Origin: Endozoicomonas sp. OPT23
GTDB taxonomy: Bacteria; Pseudomonadota; Gammaproteobacteria; Pseudomonadales; Endozoicomonadaceae
Assembly (NCBI RefSeq): GCF_009653635.1
Contig: NZ_PPFD01000009.1
Span: 1 to 64,000, forward strand
Length of the DNA stretch: 64,000 nt
Direction of reading: 5' to 3'
This document shows, one piece after another, positions 44,682 through 56,275 of the stretch. The translations under genes and the position numbers were made by a program. Under the pieces are notes generated by a model. It was not told the DNA's origin. It worked only from the letters and a program-made list of their open reading frames with translations, and did not search any database. Every line of letters begins with the position of its first letter. The stretch's first letter is position 1.

Positions 44682-45677
44682 CTACATCGTCATACTGAGC
44701 AGCGTAAAGGCTATCAGCGTGGTTATCCCCATAGTCAGTCTGTCAGCGGCATTAGTTCCCAGATTTCCTGCGGTGAAATCCTGCAAGGAAAGAGAGTAAC
44801 TGTCACCAGCTGATGATGTGTATCGCATCAGACACCATTGCTGAGGATAAAAACTGTTGTCCTGCCACTCTTGCGGGTGTGGGATATCAAAGCACTGTCG
44901 GCTATTTGCTGGCAGCTGCTTCATGAAATCAACAGAGATGATTGGCCCCTGAAAAGCCAGGTTACCAGCAAAAGCACCATATGAATAAACCTGAGTAAAC
45001 GCCCCTGCATTAGCTGGTAGTTTGGTAGCTTCAAACATACTCGCTCCTGCCCAGGGGGCCAGGCTTTGCTCATCAGGTTGACTGAATCCTGTCGGCAAAA
45101 ACTGGCTGGCAACTGGAGTGAGGGCAGACTGCTTAAGGTCACAATCAATAAACATCGGGGTGCAGGTTCCTGCAGCAATTGCCTTTATCTCGGAAATGGA
45201 TTGCTGATGGAAATACACAGCGACCTGATTAACCGAAGGTAAAAGCGGTAAATTCCCTCTGGGACTCCAGATCAGTTGAATAGTCTTTACCGGAAAGCCT
45301 TCAAGCTCGCTAAAGCTATAGAATTGCCGAAAGCCTCCCGAGCAGCTTTCTGTATCCATAGGGTTACAAGTCTGTTGATCGGTATTCTGCTCAGGGAACA
45401 CAGGCCCAGCCACTTCATGGGGAATGCTGAAGAACAGTCTTGATGACGCTTTATTCAGCTGGCCGGAATAGGTAAAACTGGCAGAGATTTCAGGAATATC
45501 GGTCGGTTGTTGAAATGGAAAAAAATTCTCTTCCAGGTTACCGATAAGAATACTGACCGGATCAGTCCTCTTGGTCCGCTCGGAACCTTTTGCATCAGCA
45601 GTTAAATGGTTTAAGAAGAGCACCATGCCAAGAACAGCTGGCATAATCAGCTGTCTGCCAAACTTCCACTCAGACAT
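44682..45677 (-). CDS. Exported protein with C-terminal hydrophobic tail, unknown
   Basis: This 331-residue protein has a signal-peptide-like N-terminus (LIMPAVLGMVLFLNHLTADA) and ends with the hydrophobic segment LTMGITTLIAFTLLSMTM, so it may be anchored at both ends or processed at the C-terminus. At least seven Cys are in the mature region (for example QQTCNPMDTESCSGG and GTCTPMFIDCDL), suggesting disulfide bonds in the periplasm. No known domain is recognised. The start could be Met12. Confidence 0.65.
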   Translation of the reverse strand: MSEWKFGRQLIMPAVLGMVLFLNHLTADAKGSERTKRTDPVSILIGNLEENFFPFQQPTDIPEISASFTYSGQLNKASSRLFFSIPHEVAGPVFPEQNTDQQTCNPMDTESCSGGFRQFYSFSELEGFPVKTIQLIWSPRGNLPLLPSVNQVAVYFHQQSISEIKAIAAGTCTPMFIDCDLKQSALTPVASQFLPTGFSQPDEQSLAPWAGASMFEATKLPANAGAFTQVYSYGAFAGNLAFQGPIISVDFMKQLPANSRQCFDIPHPQEWQDNSFYPQQWCLMRYTSSAGDSYSLSLQDFTAGNLGTNAADRLTMGITTLIAFTLLSMTM

Positions 45678-45991
45678 ATTTACCTCACGAAGAAAGTTGC
45701 GGGTAATAGAAAATGTTAGCTTCTATTTTCTTTTCTGCCTGTTAGTTTTCAACTTTCTAACTAGAAGTTATATCGATACTTTCTTAGCAACGAGAACCAC
45801 AATCAAACAAATGGTAAAAAATAACTCACCTTTAATTTGGAGAACACTCTAACCTTTTTAGCTAAAAAAGTAGTCTATTACGACATTCGTTATACATTGC
45901 AATTAAAAATCAGAATGAAACTAATAGCTTTCATTAATGTCGAAGAAAAACCACAATCAAAAAAATATAAATTTAAGTGAGTATTATAAAA

Positions 45992-46687
45992 ATGCTTTTT
46001 CACCTGAAATCTAAAAAAAAACTATTAGCACTGTTATACATATTTTCTCTGACTTACACACTTCCATCTTCTGCAAACAATATTTCTGACTCAATAGATC
46101 ATACTGAAAACAGACCATATGCCTCAGCTGAAGACTGGTCTGAAAAACATCAATGTAGAAGTCGTAATTCTGTTACTATCAACGATTATAACATTTCAAA
46201 ATCCTTTACTTACAGCTCTCCTTATTTAGAATCAGGGAATTCGTACAAGCTAATTAAAAGCCTACATTCTTATATTTTCCCTACTCCAACTTATTCCTTT
46301 TTGCTTGATTACCTTCAATCGTTCATGCTCAAAACGATTCATAATAGCTTCATCATGCATAGTATGAAGGCAACTTGCCAGAAATATCATTTCCCTATAG
46401 CTACCAACACATCGATCACTTTCATATTTTATGAGAATGAATTGGTAAGTGATTTCTACTTTTTACTGGCAGGGGCTGACTTGATGATTATTGATAAACG
46501 ACTACCCTGCAGCTCGATAGCCATTATTGACTTTGCAGCCACTGTAAGTGAACTCACATTAGAGTTTTCGAATAAAACGAATAACATCTCAGTTACTAAA
46601 GATAGCATCCTGAATCTCCTAACCGATTATTCCAGGGCAGGTGAGATTGACATAGACTCATTGTCATATCTACTCAACACTGAATAA
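45992..46687 (+). CDS. Exported protein of unknown function
   Basis: The ATG at 45992 follows AAGTGAG and opens a signal peptide (LLALLYIFSLTYTLPSSANN). The mature protein of about 200 residues is rich in Ser, Tyr and Asn and has three Cys; no domain is recognised. AT content is clearly above the flanking genes. It is 79 bp upstream of another exported orphan on the same strand; they may form a small operon. Confidence 0.6.
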   Translation: MLFHLKSKKKLLALLYIFSLTYTLPSSANNISDSIDHTENRPYASAEDWSEKHQCRSRNSVTINDYNISKSFTYSSPYLESGNSYKLIKSLHSYIFPTPTYSFLLDYLQSFMLKTIHNSFIMHSMKATCQKYHFPIATNTSITFIFYENELVSDFYFLLAGADLMIIDKRLPCSSIAIIDFAATVSELTLEFSNKTNNISVTKDSILNLLTDYSRAGEIDIDSLSYLLNTE

Positions 46688-46766
46688 TCATTCAACTGTG
46701 ATTCAAAAGTAAAAACAATATATTCAGACTGTTCTAATCATTGGCATTTTTTCAAAGGAATATAAA

Positions 46767-47873
46767 GTGTTTAAAGATAAAATATTATTCAGCATTTTAT
46801 TAATTTCTCAATCTGCAATCAGTCATGCATCGTCCAGTTACTCCTGCCCGAATGGAAATGCTATTCGACCAATCATCTCTACTGATGAGCACTCATATTA
46901 CTGGCAAAGTGACCTGGTTGACGGAATGCCAAGCCACTGGAAATATCTTCAATCAGATAAATTAGGTGGCACTCCACCTTTGAAAGGACAAGGTATTATA
47001 GTTTTTTCAACAGCAATAATAACTAAGCGTATTATTTATGGCTCAAAAAGCGAATTCGAACAATATCAACTCCAGTGTGAATATAAATACAGTACCCATT
47101 CTGGAACAAAAACCATCTCTTTATCTCCACAGGCCCCCTCTTTAGTTGATTACGAAAGATATGAAATTGATAAACAAATAGAAGACAAGGAATATAGACT
47201 CGATCTATTAGAGGAAGCTAAAATAAATTTTCTTCGATCTAGACCAACTTCTCATTCAGAGAGAGAATATCAACGTAAAAAGCTGCAAGAAAAAAGAGTT
47301 TACGCTACTGAAAGCAAAACTTTCTCAGATCCTGCTTATCTCAAAGCTATGGATCACATATTAATCGAAAATTCTTTTTCACCAGAGATTATAGGGATTA
47401 ATGAAGAGGGAATAAGCTGGAATATACTTGAGGGCAGTGGTATTGACCAGTTTTTGAGCCGTACCGGTGTACTTAAGGACAACGGCACAGAGAGGTTATC
47501 AGTCTGTGAGAGTCACAACGCCTCCCTATGTCCTATCCACACACCTGTGGTCACCATCAGTTTCCGTGTTGAAGGTAATGAAAAGGATGTATGCCTGCGC
47601 AGTGATCCTGAGCTCAATATACTTATGGAATTAATTCCTCCCCAGACACAAGAAAAAGTAAGTATGTCCAGCTCTTGTGGAAACTATCATTTCTCACTCA
47701 ACAACCTTCAGGATGCAAGGGAAGTGTTTGAAGAAAATGGGACATCACTGAATAATTGCAGACAAGTTATCGGAGAACTGACAGAAGCCAGTCGGCATTA
47801 TATAGACTTCAGCTTCCGGCCTGACAAGTACAGTAACGGAGTGTTTAGGCGGTGCAGAATCTTCTCGGATTAA
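46767..47873 (+). CDS. Exported Cys-containing protein of unknown function
   Basis: A GTG start at 46767 follows AAAGGAA. The signal peptide is KILFSILLISQSAISHASS. The mature part (about 350 residues) has a central charged helical region (RYEIDKQIEDKEYRLDLLEE, then SEREYQRKKLQEKRV) and at least nine Cys, mainly in the last third (VCESHNASLC, SSCGNYHF, NNCRQVIGEL), consistent with an oxidised periplasmic or secreted protein. I do not recognise the family. Confidence 0.65.
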   Translation: MFKDKILFSILLISQSAISHASSSYSCPNGNAIRPIISTDEHSYYWQSDLVDGMPSHWKYLQSDKLGGTPPLKGQGIIVFSTAIITKRIIYGSKSEFEQYQLQCEYKYSTHSGTKTISLSPQAPSLVDYERYEIDKQIEDKEYRLDLLEEAKINFLRSRPTSHSEREYQRKKLQEKRVYATESKTFSDPAYLKAMDHILIENSFSPEIIGINEEGISWNILEGSGIDQFLSRTGVLKDNGTERLSVCESHNASLCPIHTPVVTISFRVEGNEKDVCLRSDPELNILMELIPPQTQEKVSMSSSCGNYHFSLNNLQDAREVFEENGTSLNNCRQVIGELTEASRHYIDFSFRPDKYSNGVFRRCRIFSD

Positions 47874-48000
47874 AAAGCAACCAAAAGCACACAGAAAAAC
47901 AAATCTCAAGCTATAAGCAGCGAAGGGTGCTGCTCAGCCCCACTACCGAACTGACCTAAATACTCATCTGCAAGTAAATGCAGCTTCTCTTTCTTGTTAC

Positions 48001-48849
48001 CTATCTCAAACTTCCAGCACTAAACAGTACACCTTTAAGAAACATTAAAAAGCCCAGTGGTATCAAAATGGTTTTAAGCAGAAACAGTGCAATCAGGTTC
48101 ATAAAGCCAAGAATAGAGTCTTCAACTTTTTCCTTAATCATAGAGACTTTTTCACCAGGGCTGGAAAGGTTACTGATTTTACTTTTTATTGAATCAATAA
48201 AGCCCTGCCCTTCCTGCTCAGACTTAACTTCAATCTTATGCTCGGCCAGACCTGTCACTACTTTTGAAACCGACTCTATCTGAGTTGAAGACTCTTCTAT
48301 CTGCTCATTAAGAAACACCTGATCAACAATCAGGCTCAAGCCGACAGCTGCGACCACTAAAAATCTGAGCAGGAGAGCTATTTTGAACACTTTCATTACG
48401 ACAGGCTTAAAGTTTTTTGTATTCTTGCTCCAAAGCACTACCAGAAATATAAACCCTGCCAGAGCAAAGACCACATTAACTAATGTCGATGAAGTCATCG
48501 ACACTAGAATCTTTTGCAGGGCAAGCGAGCCTACAGCTGCAGTCATCACCCATGAGAACTTATCAATCAGATCACTTAACGGATTCAATACCTGACCAAG
48601 ATCCACCGATGCAACCCCAATGGAAACTTCAGTACTTTTCACAACCGAAATCGCCGCATCAAGACTTCTGGCCACAGCAAAGCTCGCTCCAGCTGTCACC
48701 ATTGAGTTATTCAGACTTTCATGAGTACGATCATCGGGAAACCTGAGAAAGCCAGCAATAGTCATGACCAGAACTATCACAGTCAGGAAAGTCTTCGTAG
48801 CTTTCGACATGGAGCTGACTTGCTCGCTGGAATCACTCATCGCTTTCAT
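48001..48849 (-). CDS. Multi-pass membrane protein of unknown function
   Basis: The 282-residue protein has hydrophobic segments near residues 20-35, 100-115, 124-140, 155-178 and 252-278, separated by a long soluble region (residues 180-245) of alternating Ser, Lys and Glu that could form a coiled coil. No known family is recognised. It lies downstream of the nqr terminator on the same strand, so it has its own transcription unit. Confidence 0.6.
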   Translation of the reverse strand: MKAMSDSSEQVSSMSKATKTFLTVIVLVMTIAGFLRFPDDRTHESLNNSMVTAGASFAVARSLDAAISVVKSTEVSIGVASVDLGQVLNPLSDLIDKFSWVMTAAVGSLALQKILVSMTSSTLVNVVFALAGFIFLVVLWSKNTKNFKPVVMKVFKIALLLRFLVVAAVGLSLIVDQVFLNEQIEESSTQIESVSKVVTGLAEHKIEVKSEQEGQGFIDSIKSKISNLSSPGEKVSMIKEKVEDSILGFMNLIALFLLKTILIPLGFLMFLKGVLFSAGSLR

Positions 48850-48885
48850 GAATCTCTTTGAAATTTAGTTCAGAAGTATACATAC

Positions 48886-48922
48886 AAAAAAACCGGTACC
48901 CTTTCGAGTTACCGGTTTTTTT
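48886..48922. terminator. Terminator after the nqr operon
   Basis: AAAAAAACCGGTA pairs with TACCGGTTTTTTT around an 11-nt loop, giving T-runs on both strands. It lies 48 bp after the nqrF stop codon. Confidence 0.92.
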
Positions 48923-48970
48923 CTGGAGCTACCGAAGCAACTACCAAACCCTATTTTCAGACTTTATGGA

Positions 48971-50203
48971 TTAACCACCAAAGTCGTCCAACAGAATATT
49001 TTCAGGCTCAACACCCTGATCCTGAAGCAGCTTGATCACTGCAGCGTTCATCATAGGGGGTCCACACATGTAGAACTCACAATCTTCAGGCGCAGCGTGA
49101 TCCTTCAGATAATTGTCATACAACACATTATGGATAAAGCCGCTCTTGCCAGTCCAGTTGTCCTCAGGCTGAGGATCGGACAGGGCCAGATGCCAGGTAA
49201 AGTTCGGGTTCTCTTCAGCCAGCTTATCAAACTCGTCTACGTAGAAAGCTTCACGCAGGGAACGGGCACCGTACCAGAAAGAGATCTTGCGATCGGAAGA
49301 CAGACGCTTCAGCTGATCGAAGATGTGGGAGCGCATTGGCGCCATACCCGCACCACCACCAACAAAGACCATTTCGTTCTCGGTTTCTTTAGCGAAGAAC
49401 TCACCAAATGGACCGTAAACAGACATCTTGTCGCCTGGCTTCAGGTTGAAAACGTAGGAAGACATCTTGCCCGGAGGAATGCCATCAGGGCCACCCGGAG
49501 GTGGTGAAGCAATACGGATATTGAACTTCAGCAGGCCTTTCTCTTCAGGGTAGTTAGCCATGGAGTACGCACGGATGGTCTCTTCATCAACCTTGGACAC
49601 ATACTTCCACTGGTTGAAGCGATCCCAGTCGCCACGATACTCTTCCTGAATCTCGAAGTTTTTGTATTCAACCACGTGAGCAGGACATTCCAGCTGCATG
49701 TAACCACCTGCGCGGAAGTTTACATCTTCCCCTTCAGGCAGTTTCAGAACCAGTTCCTTGATGAAAGTAGCAACGTTATCGTTAGAAATAACTTCACATT
49801 CCCACTTTTTCACGCCGAAGAGTTCTTCTTCAACTTCAATCTTCATGTTCTGCTTTACAGGAACCTGACAGGATAATCTCCAGCCTTCCTTCTCTTCACG
49901 TTTAGTGAAGTGAGAACGTTCGGTTGGCAGCATTTCACCGCCACCGTCCAGAACCTTGCACCTGCACTGAGCACAAGTACCACCACCGCCACAAGCCGAT
50001 GGCAAAAATACGCCGGCACTGGACAGAGTGTTCAGCAGCTTGTCACCCGCCGGGGTGGTTACTGCTTTTTCAGGGTCTTCGTTGATGTCGATAGTGACAT
50101 CACCGGTACTTACCAGTTTGGAGCGAGCCGCCAGGATTACCGCTACGAGCGTCAGCACGATAACGGTAAACATGACTACGCCCAATACAATCGTAGAATC
50201 CAT
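48971..50203 (-). CDS. nqrF: Na+-NQR subunit F
   Basis: The 410-residue protein has one N-terminal transmembrane helix, a plant-type 2Fe-2S domain ([20 protein letters not shown]), the FAD segment [14 protein letters not shown] and the NADH-binding region [20 protein letters not shown] and [15 protein letters not shown]. It is the NADH-oxidising entry point of the sodium-pumping quinone reductase. Confidence 0.98.
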   Translation of the reverse strand: MDSTIVLGVVMFTVIVLTLVAVILAARSKLVSTGDVTIDINEDPEKAVTTPAGDKLLNTLSSAGVFLPSACGGGGTCAQCRCKVLDGGGEMLPTERSHFTKREEKEGWRLSCQVPVKQNMKIEVEEELFGVKKWECEVISNDNVATFIKELVLKLPEGEDVNFRAGGYMQLECPAHVVEYKNFEIQEEYRGDWDRFNQWKYVSKVDEETIRAYSMANYPEEKGLLKFNIRIASPPPGGPDGIPPGKMSSYVFNLKPGDKMSVYGPFGEFFAKETENEMVFVGGGAGMAPMRSHIFDQLKRLSSDRKISFWYGARSLREAFYVDEFDKLAEENPNFTWHLALSDPQPEDNWTGKSGFIHNVLYDNYLKDHAAPEDCEFYMCGPPMMNAAVIKLLQDQGVEPENILLDDFGG

Positions 50204-50218
50204 ATTTACACAGTCTCC

Positions 50219-50815
50219 TTACAGCTGTACGCCGGAGAAGGAAAGGAAGCCCAGAGACATCAGACCAACAGTAATGAAGGTGATGCCCAGACCACGCAGA
50301 CCCGGAGGCACGTCAGAGTACTTCAGCTTTTCGCGGATACCAGCCAGGGCGGCAATTGCCAACGCCCAACCAACACCGGCGCCCAGGCCGTATACGACAG
50401 ACTCACCGAAACCGTAGTCACGCTCAACCATGAACAGGGAAGCCCCCATGATTGCGCAGTTTACGGTGATCAGTGGCAGGAATACGCCCAGAGCGTTGTA
50501 CAAAGCCGGTACAAACTTATCCAGGAACATTTCCAGAATCTGAACCAGAGCAGCGATAACGCCGATGTAGGTAATCAGACCCAGGAAGCTCAGATCAACA
50601 CCTTTTACCAGTGCGTCTGGCTTCAGCACGTTCTGGTAGATCAGGTTGTTGATCGGTACAGTGATGGTCAGTACCGCGATAACCGCAACACCCAGACCAA
50701 CTGCAGTTTTAACCTGCTTGGATACGGCCAGGAAGGTACACATACCCAGGAAGAAAGCGAGCGCCATGTTTTCTACGAACACTGCTTTCACGAAAAGTGA
50801 GATGTAATGTTCCAT
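50219..50815 (-). CDS. nqrE: Na+-NQR subunit E
   Basis: The 198-residue membrane protein has six hydrophobic segments and the conserved Cys-containing half-helices [19 protein letters not shown] and [20 protein letters not shown], whose Cys with those of NqrD bind the intramembrane iron-sulfur centre. It ends 15 bp before nqrF. Confidence 0.98.
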   Translation of the reverse strand: MEHYISLFVKAVFVENMALAFFLGMCTFLAVSKQVKTAVGLGVAVIAVLTITVPINNLIYQNVLKPDALVKGVDLSFLGLITYIGVIAALVQILEMFLDKFVPALYNALGVFLPLITVNCAIMGASLFMVERDYGFGESVVYGLGAGVGWALAIAALAGIREKLKYSDVPPGLRGLGITFITVGLMSLGFLSFSGVQL

Positions 50816-50818
50816 GGT

Positions 50819-51484
50819 TTAGTGCGCCCCGCTGAACTTGGTATTAGATGCAATCTTGAAATCTGCCTCTTCCACCTGATCAGTCTTCCAGCTGCGAATA
50901 GCCCAGATCAGCAAGCCGATCAGGAAGAAAGCAGAAGGAGCGAGCAACATCAAGCCGTTAGGCGGATACCAGCCACCGTTATTCACGGTCTGGAAAATTT
51001 CGATGCCAAACAGGTTGCCTGCACCGAAGAGCTCACGGAAGAAGGCAACAATCATCAGTACCGCACCGTAACCAAGACCGTTACCAATACCGTCCAGGAA
51101 GGAAGGGAGTGGCGGGTTCTTCATGGCGAAGGCTTCCGCACGACCCATTACGATACAGTTAGTGATGATCAGGCCAACGAATACCGACAACTGCTTGGAG
51201 ATGTCGTATGCGTAAGCTTTCAGAATCTGATCCACCACAATTACCAGGGAAGCAATAACGGTCATCTGACAGATGATTCGAATGCTACCCGGAATGTAGT
51301 TACGGATCAGGGATACAGCCAAGTTGGAAAAGGCGGTTACGCCGATTACCGCGAGAGCCATTACCAGGCTCACCTGCATGCTGGTCGTTACCGCCAGTGC
51401 CGAGCAGATACCGAGGATCTGCAGGGTAATGGGGTTATTCTTTACGACCGGCTCCAGCAGGATATCTTTAGTCTTCTCAGACAT
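50819..51484 (-). CDS. nqrD: Na+-NQR subunit D
   Basis: The 221-residue membrane protein mirrors Nqr[21 protein letters not shown] and [20 protein letters not shown] supply the matching Cys residues. Stop and nqrE start lie 3 bp apart; its start touches the nqrC stop. Confidence 0.98.
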   Translation of the reverse strand: MSEKTKDILLEPVVKNNPITLQILGICSALAVTTSMQVSLVMALAVIGVTAFSNLAVSLIRNYIPGSIRIICQMTVIASLVIVVDQILKAYAYDISKQLSVFVGLIITNCIVMGRAEAFAMKNPPLPSFLDGIGNGLGYGAVLMIVAFFRELFGAGNLFGIEIFQTVNNGGWYPPNGLMLLAPSAFFLIGLLIWAIRSWKTDQVEEADFKIASNTKFSGAH

Positions 51485-52278
51485 TACGCATCCCCCGCTT
51501 TCAGGTTGTTAAGGAATGGCTTAAAGCCATTGTTACCCATCCAGAACTTAATCAGATTAGTAACACCGTTACTGGTCAGGGTTGCGCCGGACAGGCCGTC
51601 AACCTTGTACTTGGACTTAGGATCAGCACCACCTTTCACCAGACCGGCTTCCACTACACCTTTAGTGTCGTAGATTTTCTTGCCAGGCCATTTGGCTTTC
51701 CACAGCGGGTTGTCCACTTCACCTCCCAGTCCAGGCGTTTCTGCCTGAGAGTAGAAGCCGAAGCCCTTAATGGTGTTCAAATCCGCTTCCAAAGCCATAA
51801 AGCCGTACATGGTAGACCACAGGCCATAGCCGTGTACTGGCAGAATCATGGTGTCCAGCTTGCCGTTCTTCTCAACAACGTAAACCTTGGCCACATTCGC
51901 CATACGTCTGATGCTGGCAATGTCTTCAGCGCCGGTCAGAGTCTTTGACTCTTTAGGCAGCTTGGACGCAGCACGCTGATCGTAAGCCGCTACGTCTTCA
52001 GCAGACGCTTTAACAAATTTACCTGTCTCAACGTTCACCAGACGAGGCTGAATCTGCTTATACATTTCAGCCACTTCAGCGTTGCTGAGTGCCTTGGCGT
52101 CTTTGGTCAGACCGGAGATGTTCAGGATGTTACGCTGAACGTCCAGAACAATATTCTCGTCCTGCTTTGGCTTCAGGATAACTGCCGCAGCAGATACCAG
52201 CACAGAGCAGACGAGAGAAAGCACGACGGTGATAATCAGCGTCTTCTGAATGCTATCGTTACCCGCTTTCTTAGACAT
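51484..52278 (-). CDS. nqrC: Na+-NQR subunit C
   Basis: The ATG at 52278 opens [20 protein letters not shown] with one transmembrane helix. [16 protein letters not shown] carries the Ser-Gly-Ala-Thr motif where FMN is attached to Thr through a phosphoester. The ATG overlaps the nqrB stop. Confidence 0.97.
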   Translation of the reverse strand: MSKKAGNDSIQKTLIITVVLSLVCSVLVSAAAVILKPKQDENIVLDVQRNILNISGLTKDAKALSNAEVAEMYKQIQPRLVNVETGKFVKASAEDVAAYDQRAASKLPKESKTLTGAEDIASIRRMANVAKVYVVEKNGKLDTMILPVHGYGLWSTMYGFMALEADLNTIKGFGFYSQAETPGLGGEVDNPLWKAKWPGKKIYDTKGVVEAGLVKGGADPKSKYKVDGLSGATLTSNGVTNLIKFWMGNNGFKPFLNNLKAGDA

Positions 52279-53476
52279 GTGCACGAGCCTCCCTACGCTT
52301 GATGTTGGCTTCCACAACAAAGTGGTCAATCAGCGGCGCAAACAGGTTGGCAAACAGGATAGCCAGCATCATACCTTCCGGGTAAGCCGGGTTGACGGTA
52401 CGAATCAGAACTACCATGACGCCGATCAGGGCACCAAAATACCAGCGGCCAGTGTTGGTCATGGACGCAGACACAGGGTCGGTGGTCATGAAGATCAGAC
52501 CGAAAGCAAAACCACCCAGCACCAGATGCCAGTACCACGGCATGTTGAACATCATATTGGTGTCGGAACCAATGATATTGAACAGCGTTGCTGTAGCGAT
52601 CATACCCAGCAGCGTACCGGCAACGATTCTCCAGGAAGCGATTCCGGTCATCAGCAGCACAGCACCACCCAGGAAGATAGCCAAGGTAGAAGTTTCACCG
52701 ATGGAACCTTGAACGGTACCAAAGAAAGCGTCAAACCAGGTCACTGTCTGTTGCAGTGCCTCAACACCGCCCTGTTGAGCGAGACTTAGCGCAGTTGCAC
52801 CGGAGAAGCCGTCAGCCGCAGTCCACACCAGATCACCAGAGATCTGTCCAGGATAAGCGAAGAACAGGAACGCACGGCCCGTCAAAGCCGGGTTCAGGAA
52901 GTTCTTGCCAGTACCACCAAATACTTCCTTACCGATAACAACACCGAAGGAAATACCCAGAGCTACCTGCCACAGCGGAATGCTTGGCGGAACGATCAGG
53001 GCAAACAAGACAGAGGTTACGAAGAAGCCTTCGTTAACTTCGTGACCACGCACGATGGCGAATACAACTTCCCAGAAGCCGCCCACGGCAAAAACCATGG
53101 CGTAAATAGGCAGGAAGTAAACAGCGCCATAAAGCATATTATCCAGCAGGCTGCTCGGATCGTTGCCTGCCAGCATGCTGATCAGGTTACCGTGCCAGTC
53201 AGTCGGCAGAGTCGCCAGACCTTGTGCAATAGCAGTGTTGGCCTGGAAACCTACGTTCCACATACCGAAGAACATGGCCGGGAACGTACACAGCCACACC
53301 ATACCCATCATACGCTTCAGATCGACCGCATCGCGGACGTGAGACGTGTTATGGGTCTTATCTGTTGGTGAGAACAGCAGAGTATCCGCTGCCTCGAACA
53401 GAGCATAGAACTTCTCGTATTTGCCGCCTTTTACAAAGTGCGGCTCGAGCGAGTCCAGTAATTTTCTCAATGCCAT
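52271..53476 (-). CDS. nqrB: Na+-NQR subunit B
   Basis: The 401-residue membrane subunit has about ten helices. [16 protein letters not shown] contains the second covalent FMN site (Thr), and [20 protein letters not shown]-like loop residues ([19 protein letters not shown]) are conserved. It carries riboflavin and forms part of the Na+ path. Confidence 0.98.
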   Translation of the reverse strand: MALRKLLDSLEPHFVKGGKYEKFYALFEAADTLLFSPTDKTHNTSHVRDAVDLKRMMGMVWLCTFPAMFFGMWNVGFQANTAIAQGLATLPTDWHGNLISMLAGNDPSSLLDNMLYGAVYFLPIYAMVFAVGGFWEVVFAIVRGHEVNEGFFVTSVLFALIVPPSIPLWQVALGISFGVVIGKEVFGGTGKNFLNPALTGRAFLFFAYPGQISGDLVWTAADGFSGATALSLAQQGGVEALQQTVTWFDAFFGTVQGSIGETSTLAIFLGGAVLLMTGIASWRIVAGTLLGMIATATLFNIIGSDTNMMFNMPWYWHLVLGGFAFGLIFMTTDPVSASMTNTGRWYFGALIGVMVVLIRTVNPAYPEGMMLAILFANLFAPLIDHFVVEANIKRREARAHV

Positions 53477-53482
53477 AACCGG

Positions 53483-54817
53483 TTAGCCCTCCAGCTCGAT
53501 ACGGGTGAGGTTGTCGCGCAGGATTGGACCGTACTCGTACTTACCGGCACATACATAGGAGCACAGAGCCAGATCGTCTTCTTCCAGTTCCAGAGCACCC
53601 AGTTTCTGTGCTGTGTCAGTGTCGCCTACCACAATGGCACGCAGCAGCTGAGTCGCAAGAATGTCCAGAGGCATGACTTTCTCGTACTGACCCACTGGCA
53701 CCATGGCACGCTCGGAGCCGTTGGTGGTCGTGGAGAAATTGAACAGACGGTTGCTGCTCAGCTTGGAAGTCAGAACGTTCAGTACCGAGTGACGATCTAC
53801 AGTCGGGTTGATCCAACCGATGAACAGACGCTCATTACCTTCCTCCAGTACGGAGACCTGAGTGTGGTAACGACCCAGATACGCGTAAGGACCTTTAGCG
53901 GTACGACCACCGAAGACAGAACCGGAAATAACACGGTTGTCACCGGCTTTCATTTCACCAGCGGTCAGTTCGTCAGTGTTGGCACCGATACGGGTGCGAA
54001 CCAGACGCGGCTTTTCAGCCTGTGGACCGGCCAGGGCAACAACACGATCGGTAAACAGTTTACCGGTGGTGAACAGTTTGCCGACTGCGATAACGTCCTG
54101 GTAGTTGATCTGCCATACGGTCTTGGTGGCACTCACTGGATCCAGGAAGTGGATGTGAGTACTTGGCTGACCGGCAGGGTGAGGACCGTCGAATTCTTCA
54201 GCGGTAGCGATACCGGCTGGAATGCGAGCGCCCGGCGCCTTGCACAGGAAGATCTTGCCGCCGCTCAGCTTGCCCAGGATAGAGATACCCTGTTCAAAGG
54301 CTTCAGCATGTTCAGCAATAATCACTTCAGGATTAGCCGCCAGCGGATTGCTATCCATGGCAGTAACAAAGATGGAGTTGGGACGTGAGCCCAGAGCTGG
54401 CACCTTGCTGAATGGACGAGTACGCAGAGCCGTCCAGAGACCGGACTGGTTCAGCTGCTCTTCCACTTTATCAGCGTTCAGGCTGCTCAGTTGATCAGCG
54501 GCGTATTCGGTGAAAGTCACCTCATCTTCGCCTTCCACATCAATCACAACGGATTGCAGGATACGCTTCTCACCACGATTAATCGCAGACACCGTACCAG
54601 AGGCCGGTGCGGTGTAACGCACGCCCGGTGTCTTTTTATCTGTAAAGAGCTCTTGCCCTTTCTTGACCCGATCCCCGACAGCGACCGCCATAGTAGGCTT
54701 CATACCTACGTAATCAAAGCCAATTACAGCGACCGAGCGTACCGCTCGGCCTTCCGCAATGCTTTGTTCAGGCGCTCCTGTAATCGGAAGATCCAGTCCC
54801 TGTTTGATTTTGATCAT
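53483..54817 (-). CDS. nqrA: Na+-NQR subunit A
   Basis: The 444-residue soluble subunit starts [18 protein letters not shown], typical of Nqr[18 protein letters not shown]-like text ([20 protein letters not shown]) and the C-terminal [20 protein letters not shown] are conserved. It binds quinone-related sites at the membrane surface and begins the six-gene operon. Confidence 0.98.
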   Translation of the reverse strand: MIKIKQGLDLPITGAPEQSIAEGRAVRSVAVIGFDYVGMKPTMAVAVGDRVKKGQELFTDKKTPGVRYTAPASGTVSAINRGEKRILQSVVIDVEGEDEVTFTEYAADQLSSLNADKVEEQLNQSGLWTALRTRPFSKVPALGSRPNSIFVTAMDSNPLAANPEVIIAEHAEAFEQGISILGKLSGGKIFLCKAPGARIPAGIATAEEFDGPHPAGQPSTHIHFLDPVSATKTVWQINYQDVIAVGKLFTTGKLFTDRVVALAGPQAEKPRLVRTRIGANTDELTAGEMKAGDNRVISGSVFGGRTAKGPYAYLGRYHTQVSVLEEGNERLFIGWINPTVDRHSVLNVLTSKLSSNRLFNFSTTTNGSERAMVPVGQYEKVMPLDILATQLLRAIVVGDTDTAQKLGALELEEDDLALCSYVCAGKYEYGPILRDNLTRIELEG

Positions 54818-55233
54818 ACTTTTCGCCTAATCAATCAACGTTCAGGTCCGGAATAAACCCGCCTCTTCGGTAAGACCGATCACGTACTACAACCCTGACT
54901 GAAGACACACGAAAACGACCCTATCCCCCCCGGAATGAGTCAAGATTGTGTAAACTCAGCCAGGTAAACCGAAACAGATAACAACCACTGAATCACTGCA
55001 AAGAGACTCGACATCAGTTGTCATTCGCATATCAATTTATCCTTGTAATGCCGTAACGACTTACCATAGAAAAATGGTGGCGCAATTATAAAGACAGTCA
55101 GATGGATATGCTATAGGCGTGAGAGGCTGAAACCGGAATAACTGGTACAAAATTACAAATAATCTCACCCGTCCGGACAGCAATTAGCAAAAAGTATTAT
55201 GCAGATTTATTCCTTTTGTCGTATATCGATAAC
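54818..55233. other. Gene-free region upstream of nqrA
   Basis: This 416-bp stretch should hold the nqr promoter on the - strand. I see no convincing -35/-10 pair, no strong operator and no RNA gene. Confidence 0.35.
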
Positions 55234-55277
55234 CCCTTGATAGTTATGATCATAACAAAAAACATAACCATCAAGGG
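55234..55277. terminator. Nested hairpin after tatD
   Basis: CCCTTGATAGTTATG (55234-55248) pairs with CATAACCATCAAGGG (55263-55277) with one mismatch. The perfect palindrome GTTATGATCATAAC (55243-55256) lies within the same stretch, so two alternative folds are possible. It follows the tatD stop codon by 9 bp. Confidence 0.7.
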
Positions 55278-55285
55278 ATAAGGGT

Positions 55286-56065
55286 TTATCGCAGAGCTTT
55301 CGGGAACAAGCGGTAGAAGTTTGCCGTTGTGGCTTCCGCCAGTTCAGCCACAGTTACACCCTTAAGCCCCGCCACACATCGTGCGACATCCGGCAAGTAC
55401 TTGGGTTCATTAGGCTTGCCACGATTTGGGACTGGCGCAAGATAAGGAGAATCCGTTTCAATCAGCAATCGATCTAAGGGAATATTTTTAACCACTTCCC
55501 GAAGCTCACTGGCATTTCTGAAGGTCACGATACCGGAAATAGAGATCATATAGTTCATCTCCATGACTGCCTGAGCCATTTCCAGACTTTCGGTGAAACA
55601 GTGCAGTACGCCTGCTCTATCCAGATCACCATGCTGCCTGATCAGATCAAGCGTATCTTCACGGGCATCACGGGTATGAACAATAATCGGCAGTTGAGAC
55701 TGAGCGGCGGCCTGAAGGTGGATGCGAAAACGCTCCCGCTGTACTTCCTTATTATCAGCGGAGTAATAGTAGTCGAGACCACTTTCACCAATGGCCACCA
55801 CTTTTTCATGCTTTGCATATTTCAGCAGGGTTTCCAGATCAGGTTCAGCAGCGTCTTTCTCCAGCGGGTGAATACCTACTGATGCAAAAACATCTTGATA
55901 TTTCTCGGCAATACCGACCACCTGGTCAGCGTGTTCCAGATCAATGCCAACACAGAGGATTTTGTCAACGCCCGCCTCTTTTGCGGCAGCTACCGCCTTA
56001 TCCAGATCACCATCATAGGTATCCAGTTTAAGGCGGTCGATATGGCAGTGAGAATCTATCAACAT
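55286..56065 (-). CDS. tatD: TatD-family metal-dependent hydrolase/DNase
   Basis: The ATG at 56065 opens MLIDSHCHIDRLKL with the HxH metal site. Later ASVGIHPLEKD, AIGESGLDYYYS, PIIVHTRDA, LHCFTESLEMA and IETDSPYLAPVPNRGKPNEP give the remaining metal ligands and the C-terminal signature. It is close to YcfH-type members. In related genomes this gene follows pilZ directly; here two extra genes intervene. Confidence 0.95.
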   Translation of the reverse strand: MLIDSHCHIDRLKLDTYDGDLDKAVAAAKEAGVDKILCVGIDLEHADQVVGIAEKYQDVFASVGIHPLEKDAAEPDLETLLKYAKHEKVVAIGESGLDYYYSADNKEVQRERFRIHLQAAAQSQLPIIVHTRDAREDTLDLIRQHGDLDRAGVLHCFTESLEMAQAVMEMNYMISISGIVTFRNASELREVVKNIPLDRLLIETDSPYLAPVPNRGKPNEPKYLPDVARCVAGLKGVTVAELAEATTANFYRLFPKALR

Positions 56066-56275
56066 GAATCCTTCAAATATCAATCAAAAACAAGCGCGAC
56101 ATAATAAAGTATAAACCGCTTAAATTAGAAACCTCATTTTTGACATTAGCCACGCCTCACAGAACAACCGCCTCTGATACCAAACCACCTCTGGTGAAAC
56201 CTTCCTCTCAACCGATAACACTGATGTCACATGGTCCTGCTTAGTATCAAACAATATCTTCAGGAAATACTCGCT

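Noticed and set aside
49910-51673. Long open frames opposite nqrE, nqrD and nqrF
   Set aside because: Shadows of the nqr genes, which are certain by family motifs and operon order.
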